From Mediterranea massiliensis (lineage in GTDB: Bacteria; Bacteroidota; Bacteroidia; Bacteroidales; Bacteroidaceae), in NCBI GenBank assembly GCA_958402075.1, contig CATXSD010000128.1, forward strand, positions 1-7,356: 7,356 nucleotides of DNA. The letters run 5' to 3'. Shown here in pieces: positions 1 to 6,288 of the stretch; position 1 is the stretch's first letter, and every line of letters starts with the position of its first letter. The notes under the pieces were generated by a model. The model searched no databases. It was given only the letters and a program-made list of their open reading frames with translations, and was not told the origin of the DNA. The position numbers and the translations under genes are program-made.

Positions 1-802
1 TCAGTACGATGGTCAGCTCCTTGGCGCGGTCGTTGCGGTAGTTGAAGAAGATGACCACGTCGCCTTCCTTGATGGTGCCGTCAAACGAGCCGTTTACGAT
101 CGGCTTGATGAACTCGTCGGTCACGCCTTCGTCGTAAGACTCCTGCATGGCTTGTACCATGTCGGTAGCCACCTTGCCCTGTCCGTTGACGAGCAGGTCG
201 TAAGCCTCCTTGATACGCTCCCAACGCTTGTCGCGGTCCATGGCATAGAAACGGCCCACGATGCTGGCAATGCGTCCGGCCGACTGTGCGCAGTGGGCAG
301 TCAGCTGCTCGATGAAGCCCTTGCCGCTCTTCGGGTCGGTGTCACGGCCGTCCATAAAGCAGTGGATGAAGGTAGTGTCCTGCAGGCCATATTCCTTGGC
401 GATGTCGCAGAGCTTGAACAGGTGGTCGAACGAAGAGTGTACGCCGCCGTTCGAGGTCAGACCCATGAAGTGGATGTTCTTGCCATGTTCCTTGGCGTAA
501 GAGAAAGCGGAAACAATCTCCTTGTTCTTCAGGATGCTGCCGTCGGCGCAGGCACGGTTGATTTTCACGAGGTCCTGATAAACGATGCGTCCGGCACCGA
601 TGTTCAGGTGGCCCACTTCGGAGTTACCCATCTGTCCGTCGGGCAAACCGACGTTCTCGCCGCTCGCCTGGAGCTGTGAGTGCGGATAGTTGGCCAGCAG
701 ACTGTCCCAGTAAGGCGTGGGAGTGTTGAAGATCACATCGTCCTTCTGATGGTCGCCACAACCCCAACCATCGAGAATCATTAAAAGAGCTTTCTTTGCC
801 AT
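1..802 (-). CDS. gpmI: 2,3-bisphosphoglycerate-independent phosphoglycerate mutase, N-terminal part (runs off left edge)
   Basis: This cytoplasmic glycolytic and gluconeogenic enzyme interconverts 3- and 2-phosphoglycerate using two metal ions (usually Mn) and a phosphoserine intermediate. The minus-strand frame stays open from the ATG at 802 to the left edge, giving 267 codons; the family is about 500-510 residues, so the C-terminal half lies outside. Visible family motifs are MILDGWG with metal ligand Asp11, DGQMGNSEVGH with the catalytic Ser61, GGVHS (119-123) and MDGRDT (150-155) of the transferase domain, GRFYAMDRDKRWER (183-196), and FFNYRNDRAKE (252-262). The start MAKKALLMILDGWG is the usual N-terminus. 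There is no Shine-Dalgarno sequence, which is normal in Bacteroidota. The likely promoter is a TAACTTTG box at 941-948, giving a leader of about 135 bases that contains a long hairpin. No internal stop or frameshift is seen. The motifs leave little doubt. Confidence 0.97.
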   Translation of the reverse strand, partial: MAKKALLMILDGWGCGDHQKDDVIFNTPTPYWDSLLANYPHSQLQASGENVGLPDGQMGNSEVGHLNIGAGRIVYQDLVKINRACADGSILKNKEIVSAFSYAKEHGKNIHFMGLTSNGGVHSSFDHLFKLCDIAKEYGLQDTTFIHCFMDGRDTDPKSGKGFIEQLTAHCAQSAGRIASIVGRFYAMDRDKRWERIKEAYDLLVNGQGKVATDMVQAMQESYDEGVTDEFIKPIVNGSFDGTIKEGDVVIFFNYRNDRAKELTIVL

Positions 803-847
803 AATGCTTAAAGTATTTAAAGTTTGAATCAATGCTGTTTCATCGGG

Positions 848-924
848 GCACCACAGATTACTCAGATTGACACAGATTACCAGAAAGAAAAAGAATCCGT
901 GAAAATCCGTGTAATCTGTGGTGC
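848..924 (-). repeat. CACAGATTAC-type inverted repeat / long hairpin in the gpmI leader
   Basis: The outer arms 848-861 and 911-924 are a perfect 14-bp inverted repeat (gcaccacagattac). The dyad continues inward, pairing position i with 1772-i, down to 878/894. Each arm carries three GATT cores about 10 bases apart (starting at 856, 865 and 875, mirrored by AATC ending at 916, 907 and 897). Read as minus-strand RNA the stem has 28 pairs, two of them G-U, one 1x1 and one 2x2 internal loop, and a 15-base loop at 879-893. It resembles CACAGATTA-type intergenic repeats that I recall from Bacteroidota and other genomes; whether it is dispersed in this genome cannot be seen from one window. It lies between the probable gpmI promoter and the gpmI start. 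Confidence 0.75.
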
Positions 925-940
925 TTTGAATTTCCGGTCG

Positions 941-948
941 CAAAGTTA
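941..948 (-). promoter_or_regulatory. Probable gpmI promoter, -7 box TAACTTTG
   Basis: On the minus strand the octamer is a perfect fit to the Bacteroides -7 consensus TAnnTTTG. Transcription would start near 936, just before the hairpin repeat, leaving a leader of about 135 bases. No good TTTG -33 element is seen 19-21 bases upstream. I see no perfect TAnnTTTG box closer to the start codon. Confidence 0.55.
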
Positions 949-1156
949 CAAAAAAAGATGCGTATCTGAGAGATTAATCTATGTTAAGTTGGCAAAGAAA
1001 CCTGCTTTCGCCACTCTTCTCTTATCCGCACCCTCTCAATAAGTTTTACCCCGCTGCATCCGATGCTACGGCCTCTTTCCTGAACGAAGAACAAAAGAAA
1101 TATCAATTTTCACATTATTTTCCTACATGATTTATTTCATCTATCTACTTTTTATT
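949..1156. other. Intergenic stretch without recognised content
   Basis: This is the middle of the 400-base divergent gap between gpmI and the TlpA-family gene. I see no RNA gene, no coding frame with a believable start and composition, and no strong hairpin. It is AT-rich near 1090-1156, where it merges with the promoter of the gene at 1204. Upstream control sites for either divergent promoter could lie here, but none can be named from the sequence. Confidence 0.4.
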
Positions 1157-1164
1157 TACCTTTG
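1135..1164 (+). promoter_or_regulatory. Promoter of the TlpA-family gene (-33 TTTC, -7 TACCTTTG)
   Basis: TACCTTTG at 1157-1164 fits TAnnTTTG exactly. A near-consensus -33 element, TTTC, lies at 1135-1138 with an 18-base spacer. Transcription would start around 1169, giving a leader of about 35 AT-rich bases before the ATG at 1204. Confidence 0.65.
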
Positions 1165-1203
1165 TACGAAAATTAAGTAAATACAATCAATACTGATACC
1201 ATT

Positions 1204-3438
1204 ATGAACCCAATGAAAAAAATCTTTTGCGGCCTGCTGTTCCTTTTGTCGGGACTCCTGCTGACGGCGCAAACCATCGAGAACCCCACGTTCAAGGCCC
1301 GCAACGGCAGCATCCGCAACATCACCCGCATCGAACGGACGCCCCAGTGTACCAAAGTCTATATCCACGCCATCTTCCGCCCGCACTGGTGGATCATGGA
1401 GGACGGCGACAGCTATCTGGAAGATGCCGCCACCGGCAAACGCTACGCACAAACGGGCGCCGAAGGCATCGAGCTGAAAGAAAAAATCGTCATGCCCGAC
1501 TCGGGCACGACGGACTTCGTCCTGCTGTTCGAGCCGCTGCCGACGGATGTACAAACCGTCCACCTCATCGCCCCCAACAGCACGGAAAGCAACACCTACG
1601 ACATCTCGCTCATCCCCGCTTCCAAGGACAAACAGCCCCTGAAGTCGGTGGAAGGCAACTGGTTTGCCGACGACGCACAAGGCCGCTGGACGTATGGCAT
1701 CTACGATTCCCTCGTCATCGCAAACAATCGCCTGTACGACCTAAAGACGTTCCACAAGAAGGGCAAACGGCTGATACTGGCTGCACAAAGCCACGCCGAC
1801 GGTTCTTCCGTAACGCTGCAGCTGACACCCCGCAAGGACGGTTCCTGCCTCATCGCCCTCGACGGCGGCGAAGCGCAACGCTACGTCCGCACCCGCCCCG
1901 ACACGCCCGCCGTGGAAGCCGACAACGGCTATGGCGACGACTTCTTCCGCAGCGACAGCGTCTGTCTGCAAGGCTATCTGGACGGTTACGACCCGCGGCT
2001 GGGCTTCGACAGCGGCATCCTGTATCTGGAAGACGAAATCACCCGCCAGGACTATCCCGTGGTTGTTCCCATCAAACCCGATGGCAGTTTTCAGTGCAAG
2101 TTCGTCCTGCAACATCCCATCTGCCACAACCTGTTGCTCAACAACAGCTGGATATCCTACTATGCCGAGCCGGGCGACACCGTCACCCTCTACCTGAGCT
2201 GGGAAGACCTCATGGCACGCAGCCGGGCACGCGACAACAGCTACCCGCTCCCTCATACAGCCCATATGGGAAGAAGAGCCGACCTGTCTTACCTTGCCAC
2301 TACGCTGAAACAAAGTTTCTATTATCCCTACGACAAACTGAGCAAGGCGCAAAAAACGCTGACACCTGCCCAATTTCAGGAACAACTGAAACCCGTTGTA
2401 GCCCAATGGCAACAGCAGGCCGACTCGCTCTGCCGCCTCTATGCCCCCTCACAGAAGGCTGTTTCGCTGATACGCAATCAAATAGCCATGCAGGTGGGAT
2501 CCACTTACCTGAACTTCCAGATGAGCCGCAACTACTACGCCCAGCAGGACAGCACCAATCGGGTACTACAGGTACAACCCGACGCTTCCTACTATAACTT
2601 CTTGAAGGAAATGCCCCTAAACGAACAGTCAGCACTGGCCAACAGTAACATAAGTACCTTCATCAACCGTTTTGAATACATGAATCCGCTCGATGCAGCC
2701 TACAGCACTTATGCACACCTGTCGAACGAAGAAACATTCAAAGCCCTACCCGTCGAGGAACAGCAGATTCTGCTTCAAATGAAACTATGCGAAGCCAAAG
2801 ACAGCATCATCAACAGCTTGTGTGCCACGCCCTCGCCCCTGCTTTGGCAAGTGGCCCGCATACGCAACCTGCGCTTCACGCTGTCCAATGTATTGAAGCG
2901 ACGACAGGATGCCGAACTCTACATCAACCAGTTGAAGAAAACCGTCACTCATCCTTATCTGTTGGCAACAGCTCAAGAAGTATTGGAAGAGCTGTGCCCC
3001 GAAAACCGACCTGCATCCTATCAGCTGCCCGAGGGAAAAGCGACCGACATCTTCCGCCGCATCATCGCTCCTCATGCGGGCAAGGTATTGTTTGTCGACT
3101 TCTGGGCCACCACCTGCGGTCCCTGCCGGGGAGGCATACAAGCGACGGCCGACCTGCGCAAGCAATACCGCAACCATCCTGAATTCCAGTTTGTCTACAT
3201 CACCAGCGAAACCGAATCGCCCGAGAAATCCTATACGGACTATGTGGAGAAGCACCTGAAAGGCGAAGCCTGCTACCGCCTGACGGACACGGAATACAAG
3301 TACATGCGCCAGCTCTTCCAGTTCAACGGTATTCCGCATTACGTTGTGGTGGAAAAAGACGGCAGCATCTCTACCGAGGAAGTGGGTACCCACAACCTGG
3401 CCGACTTCCTGAAACGGCGTTTCGGGGACAAACAATGA
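1204..3438 (+). CDS. Exported multidomain TlpA-family thiol-disulfide oxidoreductase (thioredoxin fold)
   Basis: The 744-residue product is probably periplasmic. Residues 4-24 (MKKIFCGLLFLLSGLLLTAQT) look like a signal peptide cleaved by signal peptidase I near LTAQ; no lipobox is present. Residues about 25-140 form a beta-rich domain (NPTFKARNGSI, PHWWIMEDGDSYLEDAATG) that I associate with other Bacteroides TlpA-type proteins. Residues about 265-340 resemble the DUF4369-like region that precedes TlpA domains (GILYLED, EPGDTVTLYLSW at 322-333). Residues about 350-590 look mainly helical. The TlpA domain fills about 600-744, with WATTCGPC (active-site Cys638 and Cys641) and the cis-proline loop GIPHYVVV (Pro711). 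Both cysteines and the proline are intact, so redox activity is expected; the client is unknown. The ATG at 1204 fits the promoter; the ATG at 1213 is an equally good signal-peptide start. The gene stands alone and ends in a strong terminator. The helical middle is clearly lower in GC than the flanks. Confidence 0.9.
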   Translation: MNPMKKIFCGLLFLLSGLLLTAQTIENPTFKARNGSIRNITRIERTPQCTKVYIHAIFRPHWWIMEDGDSYLEDAATGKRYAQTGAEGIELKEKIVMPDSGTTDFVLLFEPLPTDVQTVHLIAPNSTESNTYDISLIPASKDKQPLKSVEGNWFADDAQGRWTYGIYDSLVIANNRLYDLKTFHKKGKRLILAAQSHADGSSVTLQLTPRKDGSCLIALDGGEAQRYVRTRPDTPAVEADNGYGDDFFRSDSVCLQGYLDGYDPRLGFDSGILYLEDEITRQDYPVVVPIKPDGSFQCKFVLQHPICHNLLLNNSWISYYAEPGDTVTLYLSWEDLMARSRARDNSYPLPHTAHMGRRADLSYLATTLKQSFYYPYDKLSKAQKTLTPAQFQEQLKPVVAQWQQQADSLCRLYAPSQKAVSLIRNQIAMQVGSTYLNFQMSRNYYAQQDSTNRVLQVQPDASYYNFLKEMPLNEQSALANSNISTFINRFEYMNPLDAAYSTYAHLSNEETFKALPVEEQQILLQMKLCEAKDSIINSLCATPSPLLWQVARIRNLRFTLSNVLKRRQDAELYINQLKKTVTHPYLLATAQEVLEELCPENRPASYQLPEGKATDIFRRIIAPHAGKVLFVDFWATTCGPCRGGIQATADLRKQYRNHPEFQFVYITSETESPEKSYTDYVEKHLKGEACYRLTDTEYKYMRQLFQFNGIPHYVVVEKDGSISTEEVGTHNLADFLKRRFGDKQ

Positions 3439-3484
3439 AACCGACAGCAGCATCGTGAAAATTGAAACAAAACCTAAAAAACAG

Positions 3485-3516
3485 AATCGGAGGCACCGCA
3501 AATGCCTCCGATTTTC
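3485..3516 (+). terminator. Rho-independent terminator after the TlpA-family gene
   Basis: A perfect 11-bp stem (aatcggaggca at 3485-3495, tgcctccgatt at 3503-3513) with a 7-base loop is followed by a short T run (tttt then c). It begins 47 bases after the stop codon at 3438. The T tract is short, but stem quality and position make this a convincing terminator. Confidence 0.85.
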
Positions 3517-3524
3517 TATCTTTG
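3517..3524 (+). promoter_or_regulatory. Probable corA promoter, -7 box TATCTTTG
   Basis: This is a perfect TAnnTTTG match directly after the terminator hairpin. The -33 region would fall inside the right arm of that hairpin and has no TTTG. Transcription would start near 3529, leaving a leader of about 138 bases before corA. The assignment rests on the -7 box alone. Confidence 0.5.
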
Positions 3525-3556
3525 CGCCGCAAAAAATAAAATTGAGAACAACAGAT

Positions 3557-3601
3557 ATGGACGATTCAAACCCTCGAACGTGCAACAGTATTAACCCTTA
3601 A
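3557..3601 (+). CDS. Possible 14-residue leader ORF upstream of corA (speculative)
   Basis: ATG at 3557 opens a short frame, MDDSNPRTCNSINP, ending with TAA at 3599-3601 inside the probable corA leader. It lacks a Shine-Dalgarno sequence, as do most starts here. Such a short frame can easily occur by chance. It is listed because Salmonella corA is known to be controlled through a leader ORF (corL); there is no sequence similarity to claim. Confidence 0.15.
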   Translation: MDDSNPRTCNSINP

Positions 3602-3628
3602 CCGCGGACGGAGACCTTCTGCATCGCC

Positions 3629-3659
3629 AGCCTTCGTACGCAACCAAAGAAAGGAGGCT
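3629..3659 (+). promoter_or_regulatory. Strong ribosome binding site of corA and a hairpin that could mask it
   Basis: AAGGAGG at 3651-3657, 9 bases before the ATG at 3667, is a near-perfect Shine-Dalgarno sequence, unlike the other starts in this window. The stretch agccttc (3629-3635) can pair with ggaggct (3653-3659): 7 pairs including one G-U, around a 17-base loop, which would cover the ribosome binding site. The Shine-Dalgarno sequence is clear; the masking hairpin is an inference. The ATG at 3660 is in another frame and too close to the AGGAGG to be the start. Confidence 0.5.
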
Positions 3660-3666
3660 ATGACCG

Positions 3667-4593
3667 ATGAGAAAGTATCTCTACAGCGAAAACGGCTTCA
3701 TGGAGAAGCCAGTGTGGGCACCCGGCTGCTGGGTAAACGTAGAATGCCCCGACCAAGACGATTTCCAGTTCCTCACCCGTGAACTGAACGTACCCGAATC
3801 TTTCCTTGAAGACATCGCCGACGCCGACGAACGACCCCGTACCGAAACCGAAGGCAACTGGCTGCTCACCATCCTGCGCATCCCCATGCAGAGCAGCAAC
3901 CCGCAGATTCCCTTCATCACGGTGCCCATCGGCATCATCACCAACAACGACATCATTGTTTCCGTCTGCTATTACCGCACGGAGCTGCTGCCCGACTTCG
4001 TCCAGCACACGCGCCGCAAGGGCATCGCCGTAAACAACAAGCTGGACCTCATCCTGCGCCTCATCTACTCCTCGGCCGTCTGGTTCCTGAAGTACCTGAA
4101 GCAGATCAACAACGAAGTGGCCAACGCCGAAAAGGAACTGGAGAAGAGCATCCGCAACGAAGACCTGCTGCGGCTGATGAAGCTCCAGAAGACACTGGTC
4201 TACTTCGACACCTCCATCCGCGGCAACGAGGTGCTGATAGGCCGGCTGAAGAACATCTTCCAGAACACCGGCCTGCTGGACATGGAGCTGCTGGACGACG
4301 CCGTCATCGAGCTGCGCCAGGCCTACAACACGGTGAACATCTACAGCGACATCCTGACAGGCACGATGGACGCCTTTGCCTCCATCATCTCGAACAACGT
4401 GAACGACATCATGAAACGCATGACGAGCCTCAGCATCACGCTGATGATACCCACCGTCATCGCCAGCTTCTATGGCATGAACGTGGACATCCATCTGGAC
4501 GCATTCCCCCATGCCTTCCTGTTCATCGTGCTGCTTTCTGTTGCCGTCTCGGCCATTACGTTCGTATGGTTCCGGCGGATCAAGTGGTTCTGA
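3667..4593 (+). CDS. corA: CorA-family magnesium/cobalt transporter
   Basis: This inner-membrane channel, a pentamer in the known family members, takes up Mg2+ (and Co2+ or Ni2+ in some members). The 308-residue product has the standard layout: a cytoplasmic alpha/beta domain over roughly residues 1-120, a long charged stalk helix from about 125 to 250 (rich in K/E/R, e.g. NAEKELEKSIRNEDLLRLM), TM1 at about 252-271 ending in the diagnostic YGMN at 269-272, a short outer loop with Asp274 and Asp278, TM2 at about 283-302, and a basic tail RRIKWF. The GMN selectivity motif is intact. The outer loop reads VDIHLDAFPHA rather than the MPEL type of Escherichia CorA, so substrate preference (Mg, Co or Zn) cannot be fixed from sequence. 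The start at 3667 follows a strong AAGGAGG. The gene is probably monocistronic with its own promoter and converges on rnhB. Confidence 0.95.
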   Translation: MRKYLYSENGFMEKPVWAPGCWVNVECPDQDDFQFLTRELNVPESFLEDIADADERPRTETEGNWLLTILRIPMQSSNPQIPFITVPIGIITNNDIIVSVCYYRTELLPDFVQHTRRKGIAVNNKLDLILRLIYSSAVWFLKYLKQINNEVANAEKELEKSIRNEDLLRLMKLQKTLVYFDTSIRGNEVLIGRLKNIFQNTGLLDMELLDDAVIELRQAYNTVNIYSDILTGTMDAFASIISNNVNDIMKRMTSLSITLMIPTVIASFYGMNVDIHLDAFPHAFLFIVLLSVAVSAITFVWFRRIKWF

Positions 4594-4596
4594 TGC

Positions 4597-5202
4597 TCAC
4601 TTGAAGTCCAACGAGAGCTGGCCGTCGCCCAGCAAGTTGAAGGAGAGGCGGTGGTAGGGCGTGGTGCCGCGGGCGGCAATGGCGGCGCGGTGCTTCCGGG
4701 TGGGGTAGCCTTTGTTGTGGTTCCAGTCGTAGTAAGGATATTCTTCGTGCAGGCGGTTCATGTAGTCGTCACGGTAGGTCTTGGCCAAAATCGAGGCCGC
4801 AGCGATGGAAAGGTACTTGCCGTCGCCCTTTACCACCGTGGTATGGGGGATGCCGGGATAGGGCTTGAAGCGGTTGCCGTCGATGAGCAGGTGCTGGGGA
4901 CGTATCTTCAGTTGGGCGACGGCACGGTGCATGGCCAGGAAAGAGGCGTTGAGGATGTTGATTTCATCAATCTCCTGCGGAGTGACGACACCCACCGCCC
5001 AGGCCAAAGCCTCGCGTTCGATGACCTCGCGCAAGGCATAACGCTGGTGTTCGGTCAGCTGCTTGGAGTCGTTGAGCCGTTCGTTGCGGAAGTCTTGGGG
5101 CAGGATGACGGCGGCGGCATATACGGCTCCGGCCAGACAACCGCGGCCCGCTTCGTCGCATCCGGCTTCCAGAAGTCCGGCATTCAGATAGGGAAGTAGC
5201 AT
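4597..5202 (-). CDS. rnhB: Ribonuclease HII
   Basis: This cytoplasmic endonuclease cuts the RNA strand of RNA-DNA hybrids and starts removal of ribonucleotides misincorporated in DNA. From the ATG at 5202 the protein is 201 residues, the length I expect for Bacteroides RnhB. It begins MLLPYLNAGLLEAGCDEAGRG. The acidic metal-binding residues are in place: Asp16-Glu17 in DEAGRG, Asp108 in LLIDGNR, and Asp145 in AKTYRDD; KGDGKY (125-130) and SIAAASILAK (132-141) are also typical of the family. An in-frame ATG at 5211 would add three residues (MYP); I prefer 5202 because the probable transcription start, near 5221, would leave only about 10 leader bases before 5211. The stop is 3 bases from the corA stop on the other strand, so each transcript must end inside or beyond its neighbour. 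The gene is divergent from lysO. Confidence 0.96.
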   Translation of the reverse strand: MLLPYLNAGLLEAGCDEAGRGCLAGAVYAAAVILPQDFRNERLNDSKQLTEHQRYALREVIEREALAWAVGVVTPQEIDEINILNASFLAMHRAVAQLKIRPQHLLIDGNRFKPYPGIPHTTVVKGDGKYLSIAAASILAKTYRDDYMNRLHEEYPYYDWNHNKGYPTRKHRAAIAARGTTPYHRLSFNLLGDGQLSLDFK

Positions 5203-5222
5203 AGGATACATGTATTTACCGG

Positions 5223-5266
5223 GGACAAAGATACGGGGAAACAGGCAGAAATCCGTATCTTTGTCC
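5223..5266. promoter_or_regulatory. Symmetrical divergent rnhB/lysO promoter region (14-bp inverted repeat)
   Basis: The arms ggacaaagatacgg (5223-5236) and ccgtatctttgtcc (5253-5266) are exact reverse complements 16 bases apart. Each contains a perfect -7 box TATCTTTG: the left one read on the minus strand (5226-5233) for rnhB, the right one on the plus strand (5256-5263) for lysO. Expected starts are near 5221 (minus) and 5268 (plus), so neither transcript carries both arms and the symmetry acts at DNA level. No clear TTTG -33 is seen for either. Three identical bases on each side of both octamers go beyond the promoter consensus. Confidence 0.65.
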
Positions 5267-5292
5267 TTGTTTTTTTAAGCGGAAGAAGAGAT

Positions 5293-6213
5293 ATGTTCAC
5301 AGTTATCGGACTCATGCTGGCGGGGATGCTGGCGGGATATGCGGGACGAAGATGGCATCTGGGCATGGTCCGGCAGGCCGTCAACGTGCTGATATGGGTG
5401 CTTCTGTACCTGCTGGGCGTGGAAGTGGGCGGCAACGAGACCATCATCCGCAGCCTGCATGCCCTGGGAATGGAGGCTGCCGTGCTGGCTCTGGGCGGCA
5501 CGCTGGGTAGCGTCACGGCGGCCCTGCTGCTGTGGAAGGCGCTGGCACGCGGGCGGAAAGGCCGGACGGCGGAGGGAACCGCCCCTGCCGGAGCGGGGAG
5601 CCTGCTGCGGGCCATGCGGGGAAGCCTGGTCATTGTGGGGTTCTTCGTGCTGGGTGTGGGCAGCAGCCTCGCGGGACTGGTGCCGGGACACGTGGGGAAA
5701 CGGGTGAGCTTCTACGCGCTGTGCGGACTGATGACCTGTGTGGGAATCGGCATCGGGAGCGACCCTCAGACGCTGAAAAACTTCCGTTCGCTGAACCTGC
5801 GGCTCGGCTTTCTGCCCCTTCTGACCATCGCGGGGACACTGGTAGGCACGGCCTTGGTGAGCCTGATGCTGACGGAACGCAGCCTTCCGGACTGCCTGGC
5901 GGTGGGCTCGGGGATGGGCTACTACTCGCTTTCGAGCATCTTCATTACCGAATACCGCGGGGCGGAGCTGGGCACCGTCGCGCTGCTGGCCAACATCATC
6001 CGCGAACTTCTGACCCTGCTCACCGCCCCTTTGCTGGCCCGATGGTTCGGACCTCTGGCACCTATCTCCGCCGGAGGGGCCACCACAATGGATACGACAC
6101 TGCCGGTCATCACGCAGGTTTCGGGCCAGCAGTTCGTCGTTGTGTCCATCTTCCACGGGTTTGTGACGGACTTCAGCGTGCCGTTCCTGGTGACGCTGTT
6201 CTGCTCGCTGTAA
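5293..6213 (+). CDS. lysO: LysO-family lysine exporter (DUF340)
   Basis: This inner-membrane exporter of the family of Escherichia LysO (YbjE) expels L-lysine and toxic analogues such as thialysine. The 306-residue product is very hydrophobic, with an estimated 8 membrane segments. Family signatures are a first part at 1-82 with acidic Glu44 and Glu49 in GVEVGGNET, GSGMGYYSLSSIFITE (205-220), LLANIIRELL with Glu238 (231-240), GGATTMDTTLPVI (261-273) and a late HGF at 288-290. E. coli LysO is described as depending on two membrane acidic residues; Glu49 and Glu238 are my unaligned candidates for the equivalents. Residues about 83-108 form a polar, basic, Gly/Ala-rich linker. The start follows a weak purine-rich stretch, ggaagaagag, about 25 bases after the expected transcription start. 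The gene is about 65-70% GC in sampled lines, richer than its neighbours. Nothing visible identifies a lysine-responsive regulator. Confidence 0.92.
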   Translation: MFTVIGLMLAGMLAGYAGRRWHLGMVRQAVNVLIWVLLYLLGVEVGGNETIIRSLHALGMEAAVLALGGTLGSVTAALLLWKALARGRKGRTAEGTAPAGAGSLLRAMRGSLVIVGFFVLGVGSSLAGLVPGHVGKRVSFYALCGLMTCVGIGIGSDPQTLKNFRSLNLRLGFLPLLTIAGTLVGTALVSLMLTERSLPDCLAVGSGMGYYSLSSIFITEYRGAELGTVALLANIIRELLTLLTAPLLARWFGPLAPISAGGATTMDTTLPVITQVSGQQFVVVSIFHGFVTDFSVPFLVTLFCSL

Positions 6214-6240
6214 GGGCTGTCCGCACCTTTAAATCAAGTT

Positions 6241-6277
6241 AAAAGCGACTTATGATGGTTTCGTATTCGGCTTTTTT
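6241..6277 (+). terminator. Weak possible terminator after lysO
   Basis: aaaagc (6241-6246) can pair with gctttt (6270-6275), extended by ga/tc across one bulged base, with an 18-base loop and a following run of six T (6272-6277). It lies 27 bases after the lysO stop codon. The stem is short and AT-rich, so this is tentative. Confidence 0.25.
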
Positions 6278-6288
6278 GAATACTTTTG
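6259..6288 (+). promoter_or_regulatory. Probable promoter of the beta-propeller lipoprotein gene (-33 TTTC, -7 TACTTTTG)
   Basis: TACTTTTG at 6281-6288 fits TAnnTTTG exactly, and TTTC at 6259-6262 with an 18-base spacer repeats the arrangement seen before the gene at 1204. Transcription would start near 6293, about 45 bases before the ATG at 6338. Confidence 0.5.

Noticed and set aside
852..880. Repeated CACAGATTAC units as a possible CRISPR or iteron array
   Set aside because: The units are 9-10 bases long, without spacers, and are fully explained as the arms of one dyad-symmetric hairpin. No cas genes and no replication initiator gene are present.
824..1042. A 72-codon open frame on the plus strand in the gpmI upstream region
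   Set aside because: It runs straight through the hairpin repeat and across the gpmI promoter box, has no promoter or ribosome site of its own, and its translation resembles no protein I know.
1228..1230. Cys9 of the TlpA-family signal peptide as a lipidation site
   Set aside because: It stands before the hydrophobic core in KKIFCG and lacks the L-A/S-G/A residues of a lipobox; the AQT site further on fits signal peptidase I.
1156..1680. Long open frame antisense to the start of the TlpA-family gene
   Set aside because: It is a shadow of GC-rich codons on the other strand. The plus-strand product has a signal peptide, recognisable domains and its own promoter, while the antisense product is low-complexity and matches nothing.
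3660..3662. ATG at 3660 as the corA start
   Set aside because: It is out of frame with the CorA coding sequence and only 2 bases after the GGAGG core, while the ATG at 3667 has proper spacing and opens the CorA frame.
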